63,497 bases of DNA from JAWKTM01 sp041399085 (GCA_041399085.1 JAWKTM010000039.1:1-63497); one strand, 5' to 3'. Positions 29,001 to 40,100 are shown, numbered from the stretch's first letter. Translations and numbers: made by a program. Notes: generated from the letters alone by a model not told the origin.

Positions 29001-32000
29001 ATACCTTGACCGCCGGCGTTGAACGTTGGAGACACATAAGATGAGATCGCTCCGATCGCATCAATATCGGCTCCAACGGTCAGCCCCGTCGACGACCCTT
29101 GCGAGGCGTCGTCCGTCAATCGCACGAAGCGGAATAGATCGTTGGGGCCGAATCCAAACGCATCCAAGTCGATCGCCCCGTTGGCTCCCGAGGCTTTGCC
29201 AACCGCGAAGAAGGCCGTGCCGTCTTTGCTAATCTCCACGAACACGGACTCGTTCTCATCGTCAACTTCGTAAATGAACAAGTCGGGCGCCGCGTCGCCG
29301 CTGCCTGTGAGTGCGTTATCGGTGAATTCGACCGTTAATTGGCCACCATGCCCCAGAGACACAGCCCCCGTAGCAACCAGTGTTACCGGGTCGACCGCAT
29401 AGTCCGGAGCGCCGAGCGCTTGCAGGCTGTCCGCGAACAAGGTGTCCGGTTCGGGACCGTTACCGAACAAGGGGTTGTAGTCCACGACCGTATCGGCAAA
29501 GGATGCCGAGCCGCGAAGATAGATGGTGTCGCCAACCAGTTCCGACGAAGCGTTCTGGGCGGCTCGAACCGTGCCGCCCACGATCGTATTGTTAATGATT
29601 CGACCGAAGGGAACCGGCGCCAGGTTGTCCGTGGCATCACCACGCATGGCGATACCACCACTAACATTGTTGGTCAACAAGTTATTAGAAATGGTGACGC
29701 CCGGCACGAGGCGTTGGGTGTTCAACTCACGCGTATTGCGAACGGGGCCTGGATTCGGAGCTCCTTCGACTGACTGATTATTGACCCCTGGACCAATGTC
29801 TATCGCGAACTCACCCGAATTGGAAATGCGATTGGCGTTGATAATCAATTGACCTTGGTCGCGGAAATGATTCGCGTCGCCATAGGCGTCGTGAACTTGA
29901 ATGCCAACGCTGCCAATCAGGTCAGGACGCAAGATTTCGATCGAGTACGCTCCGGTCGATGATCCAACTGAGTTCGCGTTCCCCTCCACAAACGGATCGT
30001 AATCTTCGTTGTCAAAGCTGCTGACGCCGATGTAGTAGATGCCCGAAGTCGGCGCGGTGAACGTTAGGAACGAATCTAACGAAACGACTTCTCCAGGTGC
30101 GGAGTCGTCGTCGCTTACGAACTGAGTCAACGGGAATCCGAACTCGTCGAAAATCCGCAAGAAGCTGTCCAACGAGCTTCCGCTCGGCGTATCAATGTCT
30201 ACCGTGATGCGCTCACCACCAACCAGCGAGACCTGAATCAGGTCGACATCGTTGCTGGCCTCGGCCAAATTCGTATTGTCGCCGATAAATCCACTGGCAC
30301 GGAAACGATCACTATTTCCACCCACGATGCCGCTAACAACAGCACCCGCGAGCACATCGTTGGCTTCCGTGTTGACTAAATCAGCGGACAGAGTCGTACT
30401 GTTGGTCGTAATGATGGCATTGCCGAACAGGTTGATCCGAATGTCATTACTTTGGAACGACGCGGATTGCGAGTCCCGCTGAGTGCCATCGGACAAGGCC
30501 GCGGTAATATCCAGCAACGACTGTACTTGCGGACTATTAATCGCATCTCGCAGACGGGCGGCGATGACCCAAGCCGGTTCCGGCGTGTGAGCTCCGATAA
30601 TCGGGTCCAGTGCGGCCGTGTTGAAATCAATTCGCACTCGTCCCGGCGTGACGCCATTTCCGACAAGTACGTCTTCGTATTCGAAGACAACCTCGTTGAC
30701 GCCATCGCCGAGTGTGAATGTCTGGCCGTCGGTCAACTGGGATGCCGCCGGCGCGATGATCGTATGCTGTTGAGTCAACCGATCATTGGTGTCGAAACTA
30801 CGATCCAACTGAATGCGTGGAACGTTTGTAAGTGGATCCACTGGCAACGGTTGACCGTACTCCGTCGCCCCTCGAATCTCCAATTGGTAAGGGCCGACTT
30901 GGATATCGAAGGGATCGGCTAGGGGGTCTGTCACAAATGAAGTGTTTTGTACAGCGCCGGTCGCCATTTCACCACGCTCGGCGAAACCGATAATGATGTC
31001 GTCGATAAAGAAGCCTCGGAAGGCGTTGTTCTGACCACGCAAACTTCGAGTCGCCGAAGTGAATTCGCCGAATAAATCGCCATCGAGCGTATTCGTCAGT
31101 CCAAATGGTCCAGAATCCGAAACACTATGTCCGATCACTCGTACCACGTGTTCATATCCTCGGACGGCATCCACATGGTTTTGTGCGTAACGCGCGGCCA
31201 AAGCATAGCGAATCGCCGTGGCCACCTCATTGTCGGACATACCACCATGAACGAAGACGGTGTTCGGCGATCCCGATCCGACTTGCCCGTCCACGATCAA
31301 TGGACTGATCGGATCGATCAAAATGTCATTGATGCCTTCCAGACTCAGGCGATTGCCGTCCCGGTGCGCCGCCACACTTTCCGCGACGGTAATCGTCAAG
31401 TCATATGGCCCAATTCCACCGGTTGCCGGAGCAATGCCGCTCGCGTCTTCCGTTGCGTCATAGGCGATATTGGTCGAGTTACTAACGCCGACATAGTAGG
31501 TTCCGGGAGCGGGCGACACGAACTCGATAAAGGGATCCAAGCCATTGAAATTATCATTGAAGGCCAACTCGATGCCATTCGCGTCGAACACGCGCAGCGC
31601 CGCGTCAAGCGGCGAGTTTCGCTGCTGGGCGTCGACATCAATTTGCACACGTCCATTCAATCCCAAATCCATCCGGATCAAGTCGACATCGAGCCCTCGG
31701 TCGGCGCCGGTTAGTGATGGATTGTCGCCGATACTGCCGGTCGCGGTTACTCGAACGGATTCGCCTGTTATGCCGACATTCAAGGCCGTGGCCAAGCGAT
31801 CGTTGTCTTCGCGCCCAATATCAACACCCGTGATTACGGTTGGCGCGGATTGGTTGGCTACAATCAATTGCTGAATGGTCAACGCGATCTGGCTTGCCGT
31901 TTGATCCGCGGTGTAAGGCACGACAATGCCCGAGCCGTTGGGCCCGTTGCCGTTGTCGAACTCAAAGATTACGTCGGGCGCTCCTTGAGCGCCGTTGCGA

Positions 32001-32176
32001 ATCGTAAAGGTGTCGCCGTCGATAATCGCCGCGCCGGACGGAACAACGAGCGTGTAGCCGGATTCGATCTCAAAGATCGTATCGCCGTCGATCTCGAACG
32101 TCTGGCCATCGCGCAGCTCATTGCCTGGAATGGCGCGAAGTTCGTCGCCCGTGGTATCGGGATCGCCGACATTCAT
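26045..32176 (-). CDS. Giant surface protein, C-terminal third (GEVED and dockerin domains)
   Basis: This uninterrupted 2,043-codon frame continues the protein of 32173-36240; the Met at 32176 is internal, and R-I-E-F-S precedes it in the true frame. It contains two PPC-type beta-sandwiches (VDLIRMDLGLNGRVQID; NDVDLIQVSLVGGERIT), repeated DGQTFTLGDG-type modules of about 90 residues, and a parallel beta-helix-like region with many Asn. It ends with a GEVED domain (AWIDFNQDGDFDDAGE, residues about 1683-1838) and two type I dockerin repeats (DVNADGFVSPIDALLVINFL; DVNGDGQISPIDVGQVITYL, about 1842-1922) that bind Ca2+ and might dock to cohesins. No sorting motif follows. The product is probably exported and attached to the cell envelope. 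Confidence 0.8.
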   Translation of the reverse strand: MNVGDPDTTGDELRAIPGNELRDGQTFEIDGDTIFEIESGYTLVVPSGAAIIDGDTFTIRNGAQGAPDVIFEFDNGNGPNGSGIVVPYTADQTASQIALTIQQLIVANQSAPTVITGVDIGREDNDRLATALNVGITGESVRVTATGSIGDNPSLTGADRGLDVDLIRMDLGLNGRVQIDVDAQQRNSPLDAALRVFDANGIELAFNDNFNGLDPFIEFVSPAPGTYYVGVSNSTNIAYDATEDASGIAPATGGIGPYDLTITVAESVAAHRDGNRLSLEGINDILIDPISPLIVDGQVGSGSPNTVFVHGGMSDNEVATAIRYALAARYAQNHVDAVRGYEHVVRVIGHSVSDSGPFGLTNTLDGDLFGEFTSATRSLRGQNNAFRGFFIDDIIIGFAERGEMATGAVQNTSFVTDPLADPFDIQVGPYQLEIRGATEYGQPLPVDPLTNVPRIQLDRSFDTNDRLTQQHTIIAPAASQLTDGQTFTLGDGVNEVVFEYEDVLVGNGVTPGRVRIDFNTAALDPIIGAHTPEPAWVIAARLRDAINSPQVQSLLDITAALSDGTQRDSQSASFQSNDIRINLFGNAIITTNSTTLSADLVNTEANDVLAGAVVSGIVGGNSDRFRASGFIGDNTNLAEASNDVDLIQVSLVGGERITVDIDTPSGSSLDSFLRIFDEFGFPLTQFVSDDDSAPGEVVSLDSFLTFTAPTSGIYYIGVSSFDNEDYDPFVEGNANSVGSSTGAYSIEILRPDLIGSVGIQVHDAYGDANHFRDQGQLIINANRISNSGEFAIDIGPGVNNQSVEGAPNPGPVRNTRELNTQRLVPGVTISNNLLTNNVSGGIAMRGDATDNLAPVPFGRIINNTIVGGTVRAAQNASSELVGDTIYLRGSASFADTVVDYNPLFGNGPEPDTLFADSLQALGAPDYAVDPVTLVATGAVSLGHGGQLTVEFTDNALTGSGDAAPDLFIYEVDDENESVFVEISKDGTAFFAVGKASGANGAIDLDAFGFGPNDLFRFVRLTDDASQGSSTGLTVGADIDAIGAISSYVSPTFNAGGQGILVADNASPTILNNLLINNETGIEIDATSSAAGAVVGGTIYQHNTTDANTSIGLGDFPLVLGDAERLFVDPVAGNYYLADGARAIDSAIDSMQDRPALVSVKTPLGLPATPVLAPNTDLTGQLRVDDPRVETPSGVGERVFKDRGALDRSDFVGPTGQLTTPRDNDGAGQDRNPNMNVVELSSQVLNNFTIQLIDGIGPVDPNDGIGAADNTVTRNSVVLYRGTNEDNLQPLVEGVDYRFHYDSTNNSIVLTPLSGIWQSDQLYRVELAGEQRFVLVAPSGTQVRDGSTFSVADQSGETVTFEIERGYTLTLPTATSVTDQETFTIDDGTKVVTFEFDSDNSYDTNNRQVVFDPLNPLSSATTALINAIVSANLGLTPTDLGSGVIHLGGTRLHNVDVTGSSLTLSGSPGVSQLPFGIQIPSVAGLPSGLQDQQTFSITNGALTVVFELDTNGSVSSGHRQVRFFTTSTVDGVANAIVNAIAGAGLALSPVNLGGGLVGLGGNAGILLDTGTTGLTQTGTAGVDASVAVPITGDVSNANVVAQQMAAAINSASVLLSGVSALAVGDQVLLDGASAVSGSSAISVPSIKDLAGNPLKSNQPDGSTTFDIFLGSGLDFGDAPDGPYDSKLANNGPRHQIVDGFFLGSGVTVDVDGPGPDQADSDRQDDGIVFMSNFVRGYNSQFTVSVAGGPGVVDAWIDFNQDGDFDDAGEQILSGVTLAEGTHQLELRNRNPLASDIQDRGEVPGSAELGTTYARFRLSSNGVSGPNGAAADGEVEDYQIDIFANDYQNRSNALDVNADGFVSPIDALLVINFLNASSAGQLPQNRPTPGPPFWDVNGDGQISPIDVGQVITYLNDVNNGSGEGDATLLAEGESTVSTLQAADLSNGLATLAMPQEIIAGMTQRWEATNSVAVTGSSTSQQDESDETPASVGIASNGDQANSAALDPTALALADLDDVLSEIAEDIEGSQVSRDAHDDFFANIHF

Positions 32177-35100
32177 CGAACCCGCCGTCGAAAACTCAAT
32201 GCGGGCAACCGCAGGTTGTCGAGACCGGCCACTGCATCCAACGGAACGCGACTCTGGCGCCAGTTTTGTGCGCCGGCGGCTGGCACGTCGAATAGCTCCT
32301 GAACATCAAACGGGCTGTCCAGCCCTTCGACCAGTTCTCCGGTGCTCGCCAAACGGGTCGAGTTGTTCGTAGCGAGAAGCCGCCATTCGCCGCTGTCGTC
32401 GCCCACGTAGATCCGGGCTGCATCCCGCATGGGATTGGTCAAAGTCCAATTGGTATTCTCCGATTCCAAAAAATAGTTGAGATAAAGAACCGGTTGATCG
32501 GCGGGAGCGTACCCTGCCAAGCTAAACGGTTCCGTCTCTATGGCGCCATGCGCACCGCCTGGGAAGTCGTAAGTCCCAGACAGATTGGTCGGTTGCTCCA
32601 GCGGCGAGAGATTGGGCACGTTGTTGGAGGCTAGACTTTCAAAACCGAACCACAGACTCTCATTGGGGATAAGAGGATCACGTCCGATCCGGCTTCCGTC
32701 AAACGCGGCCTCCACGCCGTGTCCGGCGGTAATCGTCCCACCCGCTCCGTCATTCGCCGGCTCAAACGTGGTCGAGTGCCACAGGTTGTAATCCAAGTTA
32801 GAGAACGCCAGGCCGTTGACTTGACCCGCGATTCCCAGCCCCGTTGAAACCTGAGTCGCACCGTCCGAGAAAATTGGTTGAAGCCGTCCAAACTCGTCGA
32901 ACGCATACACTACGCCAGCATCATCGGTTGCGAATAACAGGTCGCGATACCGGCCATTCTCGGCATTCCTGGGACCTGCCGCCAAACCCTGAAAATTGAT
33001 TCCTAAGAGATCGTTCGCCGACTCACTGACGTAACGCGTAATGGCACCGTCAGGAGTTGTATAGTTAAGCACTTCAAATAATCCACCACGATCGCTAACG
33101 GCAAACAATCGGTTCCCTAGGAATGCGACTCCCGTAACTTGACCGCCAGGTCCTGTTCCGCCCGGAAGCAAAGGCGGATCGGAGCTAAGCAGCGTCGCGC
33201 CCGTTAAGTTGACAATCTTTCCGTCCACTGTCGCGGATACACCGCCGATTCGCGCACTATTGATGGCAGCCGCGATACGAACGGCGATTTCCTCGGCTGT
33301 GTCGTCGACAAGGAACGGAACGGGAAAATCTAAAGTGATATTCCCATCAGCATTGAGGTCACGGATAAGTCCGCGACTTTCCAATATCGAGAAGCCCGGC
33401 GCAATTGCTCCTGAGAAGTTGACATACGATCCGAAATTTCCAGCCGTCACACCGCCGACATTTCGCAAATTCACGGCAGTGGCAATTGCTTGCGACACCT
33501 CCTCAGCCGTGAATGTCTCTTCGATTGGAATCAGTAGCGAGGAACTAAAAGAGCCGGGAGAACCTTCAATCCCAATTCCGGATGGACGCTCGGGAATCCC
33601 CACGGTTTGTGATTCACCGACCAAAGTAATCCTATTGGACCCGGGATTGAACTCGGCCGATACGCCGAAGTTCGCCCCGTTAACGGCGTTGACAATCGCC
33701 TGACGGATTTGGTCTCGTGAAAATGCCGAGCTGTATCGAATTTCTACGCGATCGCTTGCGACGGAACCGACGCCGTTATTGAACTCAAACACTCGCGCCA
33801 CGCTTGGACTGGCAGAGTTCGTGATGGTGAGTGTCGATCCGTCTTGGATTCCCGCCCCGTTAACGGCCTCCACTACGATCACAGATCCCGTGTCGAATTC
33901 ATAAGGCGTGGCATCAATTGTAAACGTATCACCATCCCGCAAAGTGAAATCTACAGTAGGATCCTGCAGGACCTCCATCTCGGGACCGCTATTCATTTCG
34001 AAGTCATAGAAGACGCCAAGCTGGTCGGCTATTCGAAATCGCTCTCCATCCACGATACTTCGACTTGTCACTCCGAGAATGGAATCAAATTCACTTGCCG
34101 GAGCACCGACGATTGCAGTCGCCCCACCTGACGTTGTTCCAACATCAGTCCGAATCTGTCCGCTCGGCGGGACGTCCGTGCCGGGACCAACCAAAACGTT
34201 ACCGCCTGTTCGGTTGGCCAATGAGCTGAAAACGGTGCCAGTAGTAGGATCGAATAAGTACAAAATGTTATCGAAATAGTCGATCAACGGACGCGTCGCG
34301 GAAGTAAGGCCTCCCGGACGACTCCCCACGGCCACTCCCAGTGGTGCTCCATTCGCGTCGAAAGTATAGCCAATCGCCTCGAAATGGATTCCATCCATAC
34401 TTGGGATGGCAATGTTTGGCTGGAGCGGATCGCCGTGAAATGTGGCTAGACCATCGTCCCCAAGATTGACTGTCGCGGCCGTGCCAGTATCGATCCTCAA
34501 GTAGTTGCCCGTGCCGGCGTCACTCCGTGCCCCATCGTCAAGGTCGGTGGTGAATCCAAACAGCTGACCATTGGTGCGCATGCCAATGTCGCCTACATCA
34601 CCATTAAACTGACCAACAAAGGTTTCTAAGGCACCTGTTACAGGATCAACTGTGAACAGCTGAGTGCCGTTGCCGAAGGGCGTTGAATCGAGACTTACAA
34701 ACAGCGTCACGTCACCCAGTTGGAAAGGTACCGCGTTGACGTTCAAGTCGATAAAGTTATCGACAACTGGCGGCGCGCCGGTAGGACGTGTCTCAGGTGT
34801 AAGCGGCTCAATATGCTCATCGACGATCCGCCGCACCGAGTTGATTGGCTCAAGGCGGAACAATGGATTGACTGGGTTCGCCACGAGATATTGCTCAAGC
34901 TCGGCGGGAACTTGCGAACCGTTCGATACGGCGATTAGGTAAGTTCCTACAGGTAGTTGTACGGCGCCTACGAGTGGGTCGAGTCCGCCTACCGAACCTC
35001 GCGAAAGGTCCGTCAAGCCGGTGCCTTGCAACGGTCCTGGACGATCTTCTGAGACATTCGAGTCCGTCGCTCGCAGTATCAAATTGCCCGACGAGTCATA

Positions 35101-36240
35101 AATATGCAGACTGGTATTCGCCCGTGCCAACCCATCGGCATAATCGATGTCAAACATCGTGGCGAAATACTGGGACGCCGTGGTCACACCCGGAATCGAT
35201 TCAAGCGCGTCATAATTCAAGTCCACGCGGTACCAGTCAACATTGTCCGGCAGAGTCGTTCCCGGCGCCGCTTGAAGTTGACCCGCGAGCGAAATCACGG
35301 CTCGATCGGTTTGCAGTAGGTTGCCAATATACTGAGCGTCCGCACTGATATCATTCGTCGAATCGTCCTCGGCAACCTCGCCCTGAAGCGGCGAGTGCAG
35401 TGGATTGCCTGCTACGGTAATTCCGGTATTGGCAAAGCGAATATCCGAATACTCAATGGATGAACCAGCAATCTCGTCCAATTCGCGCAATCGCACTTGA
35501 AGCTGGTAGGATCCGCTCGTACGACCCGATGTGATCAAGGAGTCGTTCCATAATTTATCAACCGTATCGTTCGGTCCAAGATTGCTACTTCGCACTCGCA
35601 CGTGGTAGGTGCCGACTTGGCCTGGGGTACCGGGTAGAACCACTCGCAACCCAGCATCTCGCTGATTCGTGGAGTAGAAATCTTTCACTAGGCCGCTGGC
35701 GTTTGTGGCGGCGAAATCAACAGCCTGCTTTCTCAATGGATTCGCATCGATACCCGACGACGCAAATGCCACCTCCCCGGCTTGCTCTTCCGCCAAGGAG
35801 TCGTTTGATAATGCTTGAATCAATCCGTCCGCAGTGACAAGTTCCACGACCGAATCCAGCCCCATGCCAGTTCGGTCAATATCTAACCACACTTCCGTGC
35901 CAGCCGCGGCTTTGAAGCTGTAAGTATCCACGTCCCCTGGCTGACTTAGCAGCCCATGCACAGTGAATCCCAGACGCCGCGATTCGTCACCTCCTTTTTC
36001 GTTCGGCGCCAGCTCGCCGATATACTGAGCCGTCAATGGATTCGCATTGGCTCCAGGAACTTGGCCGCTACGACTCTCGGCCTCGGCAACTGTGGCAATA
36101 TTGCGATCGTGGGAATACGTATCGAGAGTAACTCCATCCCACGCTCCCGGCGCGGGCGGCGCCGCTGGCGGTTCGTCGGAGAAACTGCCCATCTGAAGAA
36201 ATACGGCTGAGTCAAAGGCCGTATCCGTCACGTCGGACAC
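32173..36240 (-). CDS. Giant surface protein, middle third
   Basis: This frame is clean for 1,355 codons and ends by frameshift at about 32205 (LDNLRLPA then the wrong frame), after which the natural protein continues in the next feature. It begins with the end of a choice-of-anchor L domain (RLVVSDVTDTAFDSAVF). PPC-type beta-sandwiches follow (GDVDTYSFKAAAGTEVWLD; DNVDWYRVDLNY), then a propeller-like stretch with TQLFTVDPVTGALE, and at least three copies of the DGxTFTI module. The Ca2+-binding residues typical of bacterial adhesins are present as many D-x-D-G motifs. No enzyme active site is seen. It is not a separate gene. Confidence 0.75.
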   Translation of the reverse strand: MSDVTDTAFDSAVFLQMGSFSDEPPAAPPAPGAWDGVTLDTYSHDRNIATVAEAESRSGQVPGANANPLTAQYIGELAPNEKGGDESRRLGFTVHGLLSQPGDVDTYSFKAAAGTEVWLDIDRTGMGLDSVVELVTADGLIQALSNDSLAEEQAGEVAFASSGIDANPLRKQAVDFAATNASGLVKDFYSTNQRDAGLRVVLPGTPGQVGTYHVRVRSSNLGPNDTVDKLWNDSLITSGRTSGSYQLQVRLRELDEIAGSSIEYSDIRFANTGITVAGNPLHSPLQGEVAEDDSTNDISADAQYIGNLLQTDRAVISLAGQLQAAPGTTLPDNVDWYRVDLNYDALESIPGVTTASQYFATMFDIDYADGLARANTSLHIYDSSGNLILRATDSNVSEDRPGPLQGTGLTDLSRGSVGGLDPLVGAVQLPVGTYLIAVSNGSQVPAELEQYLVANPVNPLFRLEPINSVRRIVDEHIEPLTPETRPTGAPPVVDNFIDLNVNAVPFQLGDVTLFVSLDSTPFGNGTQLFTVDPVTGALETFVGQFNGDVGDIGMRTNGQLFGFTTDLDDGARSDAGTGNYLRIDTGTAATVNLGDDGLATFHGDPLQPNIAIPSMDGIHFEAIGYTFDANGAPLGVAVGSRPGGLTSATRPLIDYFDNILYLFDPTTGTVFSSLANRTGGNVLVGPGTDVPPSGQIRTDVGTTSGGATAIVGAPASEFDSILGVTSRSIVDGERFRIADQLGVFYDFEMNSGPEMEVLQDPTVDFTLRDGDTFTIDATPYEFDTGSVIVVEAVNGAGIQDGSTLTITNSASPSVARVFEFNNGVGSVASDRVEIRYSSAFSRDQIRQAIVNAVNGANFGVSAEFNPGSNRITLVGESQTVGIPERPSGIGIEGSPGSFSSSLLIPIEETFTAEEVSQAIATAVNLRNVGGVTAGNFGSYVNFSGAIAPGFSILESRGLIRDLNADGNITLDFPVPFLVDDTAEEIAVRIAAAINSARIGGVSATVDGKIVNLTGATLLSSDPPLLPGGTGPGGQVTGVAFLGNRLFAVSDRGGLFEVLNYTTPDGAITRYVSESANDLLGINFQGLAAGPRNAENGRYRDLLFATDDAGVVYAFDEFGRLQPIFSDGATQVSTGLGIAGQVNGLAFSNLDYNLWHSTTFEPANDGAGGTITAGHGVEAAFDGSRIGRDPLIPNESLWFGFESLASNNVPNLSPLEQPTNLSGTYDFPGGAHGAIETEPFSLAGYAPADQPVLYLNYFLESENTNWTLTNPMRDAARIYVGDDSGEWRLLATNNSTRLASTGELVEGLDSPFDVQELFDVPAAGAQNWRQSRVPLDAVAGLDNLRLPALSFRRRVR

Positions 36241-37155
36241 GACGAGTCGAATTGTATGTACGCAGGACTTAAGTTGAGGGCTGTCGCGGTAAGCACATCG
36301 GTGAACCCGTCGTACCCGAACTCCGTGAGGAAGCCACCCGCGTCCCCAGGATCGTTGTTGTTATACAACTGGGGGTTCATTGGATTCGTTCCCAACGGAT
36401 TGCCACCGTTGATGTTGTTAATCGTGACTGGAGTGGTGGTGCCAGGAATCAGGGCGATGTTCACGCCATCGAGGAAAAACGCGAACACATCATTAAAAGT
36501 GGAGTTTGCAAACTCGTTGTACTCTTCCGACGCGAAGACGTAGTTAAAGAATAAGTTGCCTCCTGGGAGATAAACTGGAATTCCAACGATGTTAGTTCTT
36601 GGGTATTCGTGGTGTAGGAGCGCGCGTCAAGCGGCGTCAGGCAATCCAGAACTTACCGCGTCGACGAATCACTAAGGTTTGGTCCAGAAGCCGTGTCGGC
36701 ATCTCCGGTGCTCAACACAATTCCACACGCCATTCCGATGGCATGTCCGTTCTGGAAAAAGCCGGAGGAAGTGCGCCACCGATGTACGTGGCATTTCCAA
36801 CGGGGATGATGCCGTCTCCCAGCATGGCGTCGTGCGCAAAGCATCGCCATCGATGGTTGTTCCTGTGACCGTCAATGCCGTACCTGTCGCCGGTGGGCAG
36901 AATATGCCGCCGCCATCAACCATCTCGCGAAAAATCGCCGTCATTGTTGGTGTCGGTCTGTGGCATGCCGTCCGGCCGCAGGCCAGCTTCACGGTGTCGT
37001 CCGCGATTGCGGTGAGGACGACGGGGAAACGCGGCTGTCCGATCAGGTGCAAGGCCCACCAATTCGGTCGTTAATGTCAAGTGGAGTGCCGTTCGCGGTA
37101 AAGCCAGCGGCATCGCCATCCAGCTTTACCACAAGACTTTCATCGGCGCTGCTCT
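36241..37155 (-). pseudogene. Frame-broken choice-of-anchor L segment of the giant protein
   Basis: Over about 0.9 kb the protein jumps between all three frames. The pieces are GIVLSTGDADTASGPNLS, TYIGG..., VFAFFLDGVNIALIPG and GGFLTEFGYDGFTDVL, joined upstream to DQEISIPDFHTFGGLSL near 37190. Together these are the choice-of-anchor L domain (GIVLSTGD, FNDVFAFFLDGVN, NLSPGTYTIRL), which is found in surface proteins. At least five indels occur here, the densest cluster in the window. Confidence 0.65.
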
Positions 37156-40100
37156 TCAAGGAGAGCCCACCAAAGGTGTGGAAGTCGGGTATTGAGATCT
37201 CTTGATCAACACCACATGCACGATATCCGTATCGTCCCACACGCCTTCGGTGGTCAGGGTGCCGCCACGGACGACCATACCGTTGACACCCATAAGTAAG
37301 CCGTCGCTATCATAGCCGCCGTTGTCGTTGACTCGGTTGAGACGGATCAGCGGGCCGACATTGTCCTTGTAGCCCTCGACGATGTCGGCATTTCCAGTGC
37401 TGCGGCCGACATCATCGACTAGGACGCTATTCAGAGAATTGACATTGATGTTGATCGCCGAGCCGTCGTTATGCTGGAAAATGTTGTTCACAATGATAGG
37501 TTGTGAACCGCGAACGAAAATCGAACCAGGGGCATTGGAGCCTCGGCCGAATCGGTTGGCGTTGGCTTGACCACCCACGCCACTTGCATTCTGCTCGAAG
37601 GTTGTGTTCGTGATACGCGCCGTCGCTTGATGCAATTCGACGGCATTAACACCCGCGAACGAGCCGTCCATTTTGGTGATGCCGCCGGCATAAGACACGA
37701 CAGCATGGTCCAGGCTTAGTTCACCTAGGGCGCCAATGAGTAGGCCGCCCCAATCGCCTCGTTCGGCGACGGAATTAGCTAATTGATTGCTCGTGTCATA
37801 AGACCCGCCGGCCCCGTAGCGGTCGTCCTGCAGCGAAGTGAACACGATCTCGTGTCCCACGTGTCCTTCCGCGACTAGCTGGCCACCCATGCGAGTCTCG
37901 ATGCGAGCGCCGTCGAACTTCACAATCGTTCCGGGATCCACAACCAAGCTGGCATCCAATCGCGGCTGAAGATTCAACGCGGTCACATCTTCCACCAGAA
38001 CGCCACCCAAGGCCGTGCCGTTGTCCAAATAAGTCGCCGCCGTGGAATTCAACTTGTGAATCAGATTGTATGGTCCCGAGCCGTCGGGTTGGCTGCGATA
38101 CAGTCGTCGCTCGACGAATCCACTGCCGGAGGGAATGCGAGGCAACTGACTTAATAACACAGCCGTTTGGCCGCCGGTCAACGTGATATCGCGGCTGGGA
38201 TCTGAAGCCGGGCTCTCATTCCCCTGGGCGTCCACATAGGTAAGTCGATAGTTGTAAGTTCCGAGCGGAAGCGTGCCACCCGTTAACGGATCCAGCTTCA
38301 CAAGCTGAGTTGGCGGCGTGGCGACTTGGGAGATCGGACCGCCCGCAACGCCCTCGATCAACAAATTCTCGGCAATCACATGCACGACGTCGGTATCGTC
38401 GAAGCGACCGGGTACCGTCAGTGTTTCTAAATCATTTCCGGCGGGCGTTCGCAGACGCACGAACAGGGCGTTAAAGGAGTTGTCCGTGAGGTGATTGAAT
38501 TGGATATCCGGTCCAACTCGTGTGTAGTCAGCCGTGAAGGCGCCCCGTTGCTGAAACTCGGTGGTATGAAAGCTTGTTTCCTTAAAGCTATCGGGATTCG
38601 CCGACATCGCCGCGTCCGCGCTGCCGGTAATGGTGTTATAAGAGACCGTCGGACGCGAGTCGGTCATGTGGATCGGCGCCACGGGCTGTGTCACGCCACT
38701 CACAATTACATCGCCACCGCCGTACCGCATGTCGGCATGATTGACGACATTCAAGTAGATGCCTTCGTTCTCCCAATCGAATCGCTTGCTGGCCGAGTCG
38801 ATATCATTGCGATACCAAATGCCGCCCCAGTCACCGGGCAGAGCCGCCGGATGGCTGACATCCGCGTTGGTATCATCTCCGATCGCATTGTCGTGAATCG
38901 ACGTGAAAAAGACGCTGCCTTCGACCACTTGTCCATTCGAGTCACGGGCGACTTGCCCATTCGCGGTCAACAGACGAGGCGTCCCCAAGACCTGCAATGA
39001 TGCGCCGCTGTGATCGACGTTCACGGCGGTGCTGCCGACTGCCACCATCGCTCGACGCAGTTTGAACACCGCGCCGGCGTCGATCATGACCGTAACGTCT
39101 TTCGGCACCTCGAACCGTGGTCCGTCCGCCAACTGATTGCCAAGGCGATTGAAGCCAATCTCATAGGCGTCGTTGTCGGCCTCGGTCGTCAGATCTCCAT
39201 CCGCGCCGCCATTGCCCACAATCCGCACAATGCTATTAGGCTGAGCGGCAGCGGCGGTGAGAGCCGTTTGCAAGTTGGAATACGGCGCGGCCAGCGAACC
39301 GTTACCGCCAACTGGAGCCGATTTGTCGACAATTAGCGTCCGAGCCGCCGATTGGGTACGGAACCAGAAATTGTGGACTCCACCCGGAACGCCGTCGGCA
39401 TCGCCATCGAACACGACGCCCGTGCTGTCGGTCAGCGAATCATCCGCATTGGGGCGGAAATTGAGACGCAGTTCGTAGGCGCCCTCGTCGATGTTAGGCG
39501 TTGAAGGATCGTCCCCGGTCGTGCCGCCGATCCCACTATCTTCGATGGTGGGATTGTATTGATTGTTGCCACTGGCGCTAACGCCCACAAAGTACTTACC
39601 GGGGCCCAACTCCAATTCTAAGAATGAGTCGTTGCTGTAGTAATCATCATTACGAGCCACCAATTCGTGCGTGCCGTTCGCATTCTCACGGTACAAAGTG
39701 ATGACCGTGTCGACGAGGCTCGGATTGGCTTGGCGTTCAGCGAACGTTTCGATGCTGATTCGGCCCGTTTGCGTCAACGTGAATTGATAGAGATCGATGT
39801 CATTCGACTCGGGCCGGTACATAAACTGGCCGTGCAGAACGTCGGCGTCGCCAGGGAATATCGGCTCGGCCGTTGGTCCCGGATTCTGAGTGTCGACGGC
39901 CAAAGACAACCCAGGCAATTCGGTGGTTGGACCATAACCCAACGCACGACCAATTTCCTTGAAAGCGGCTCGGAACCAATCACCGCCATAGATATCATCG
40001 CCCGGTTGGTTGAAGTCTTGCAGCTCCATGATGACCAAGTCACCCTGCGCATTTGAAAGACTGTAAGGCGCTCCGATACCGGTCGGAATTGTGGGATTAA

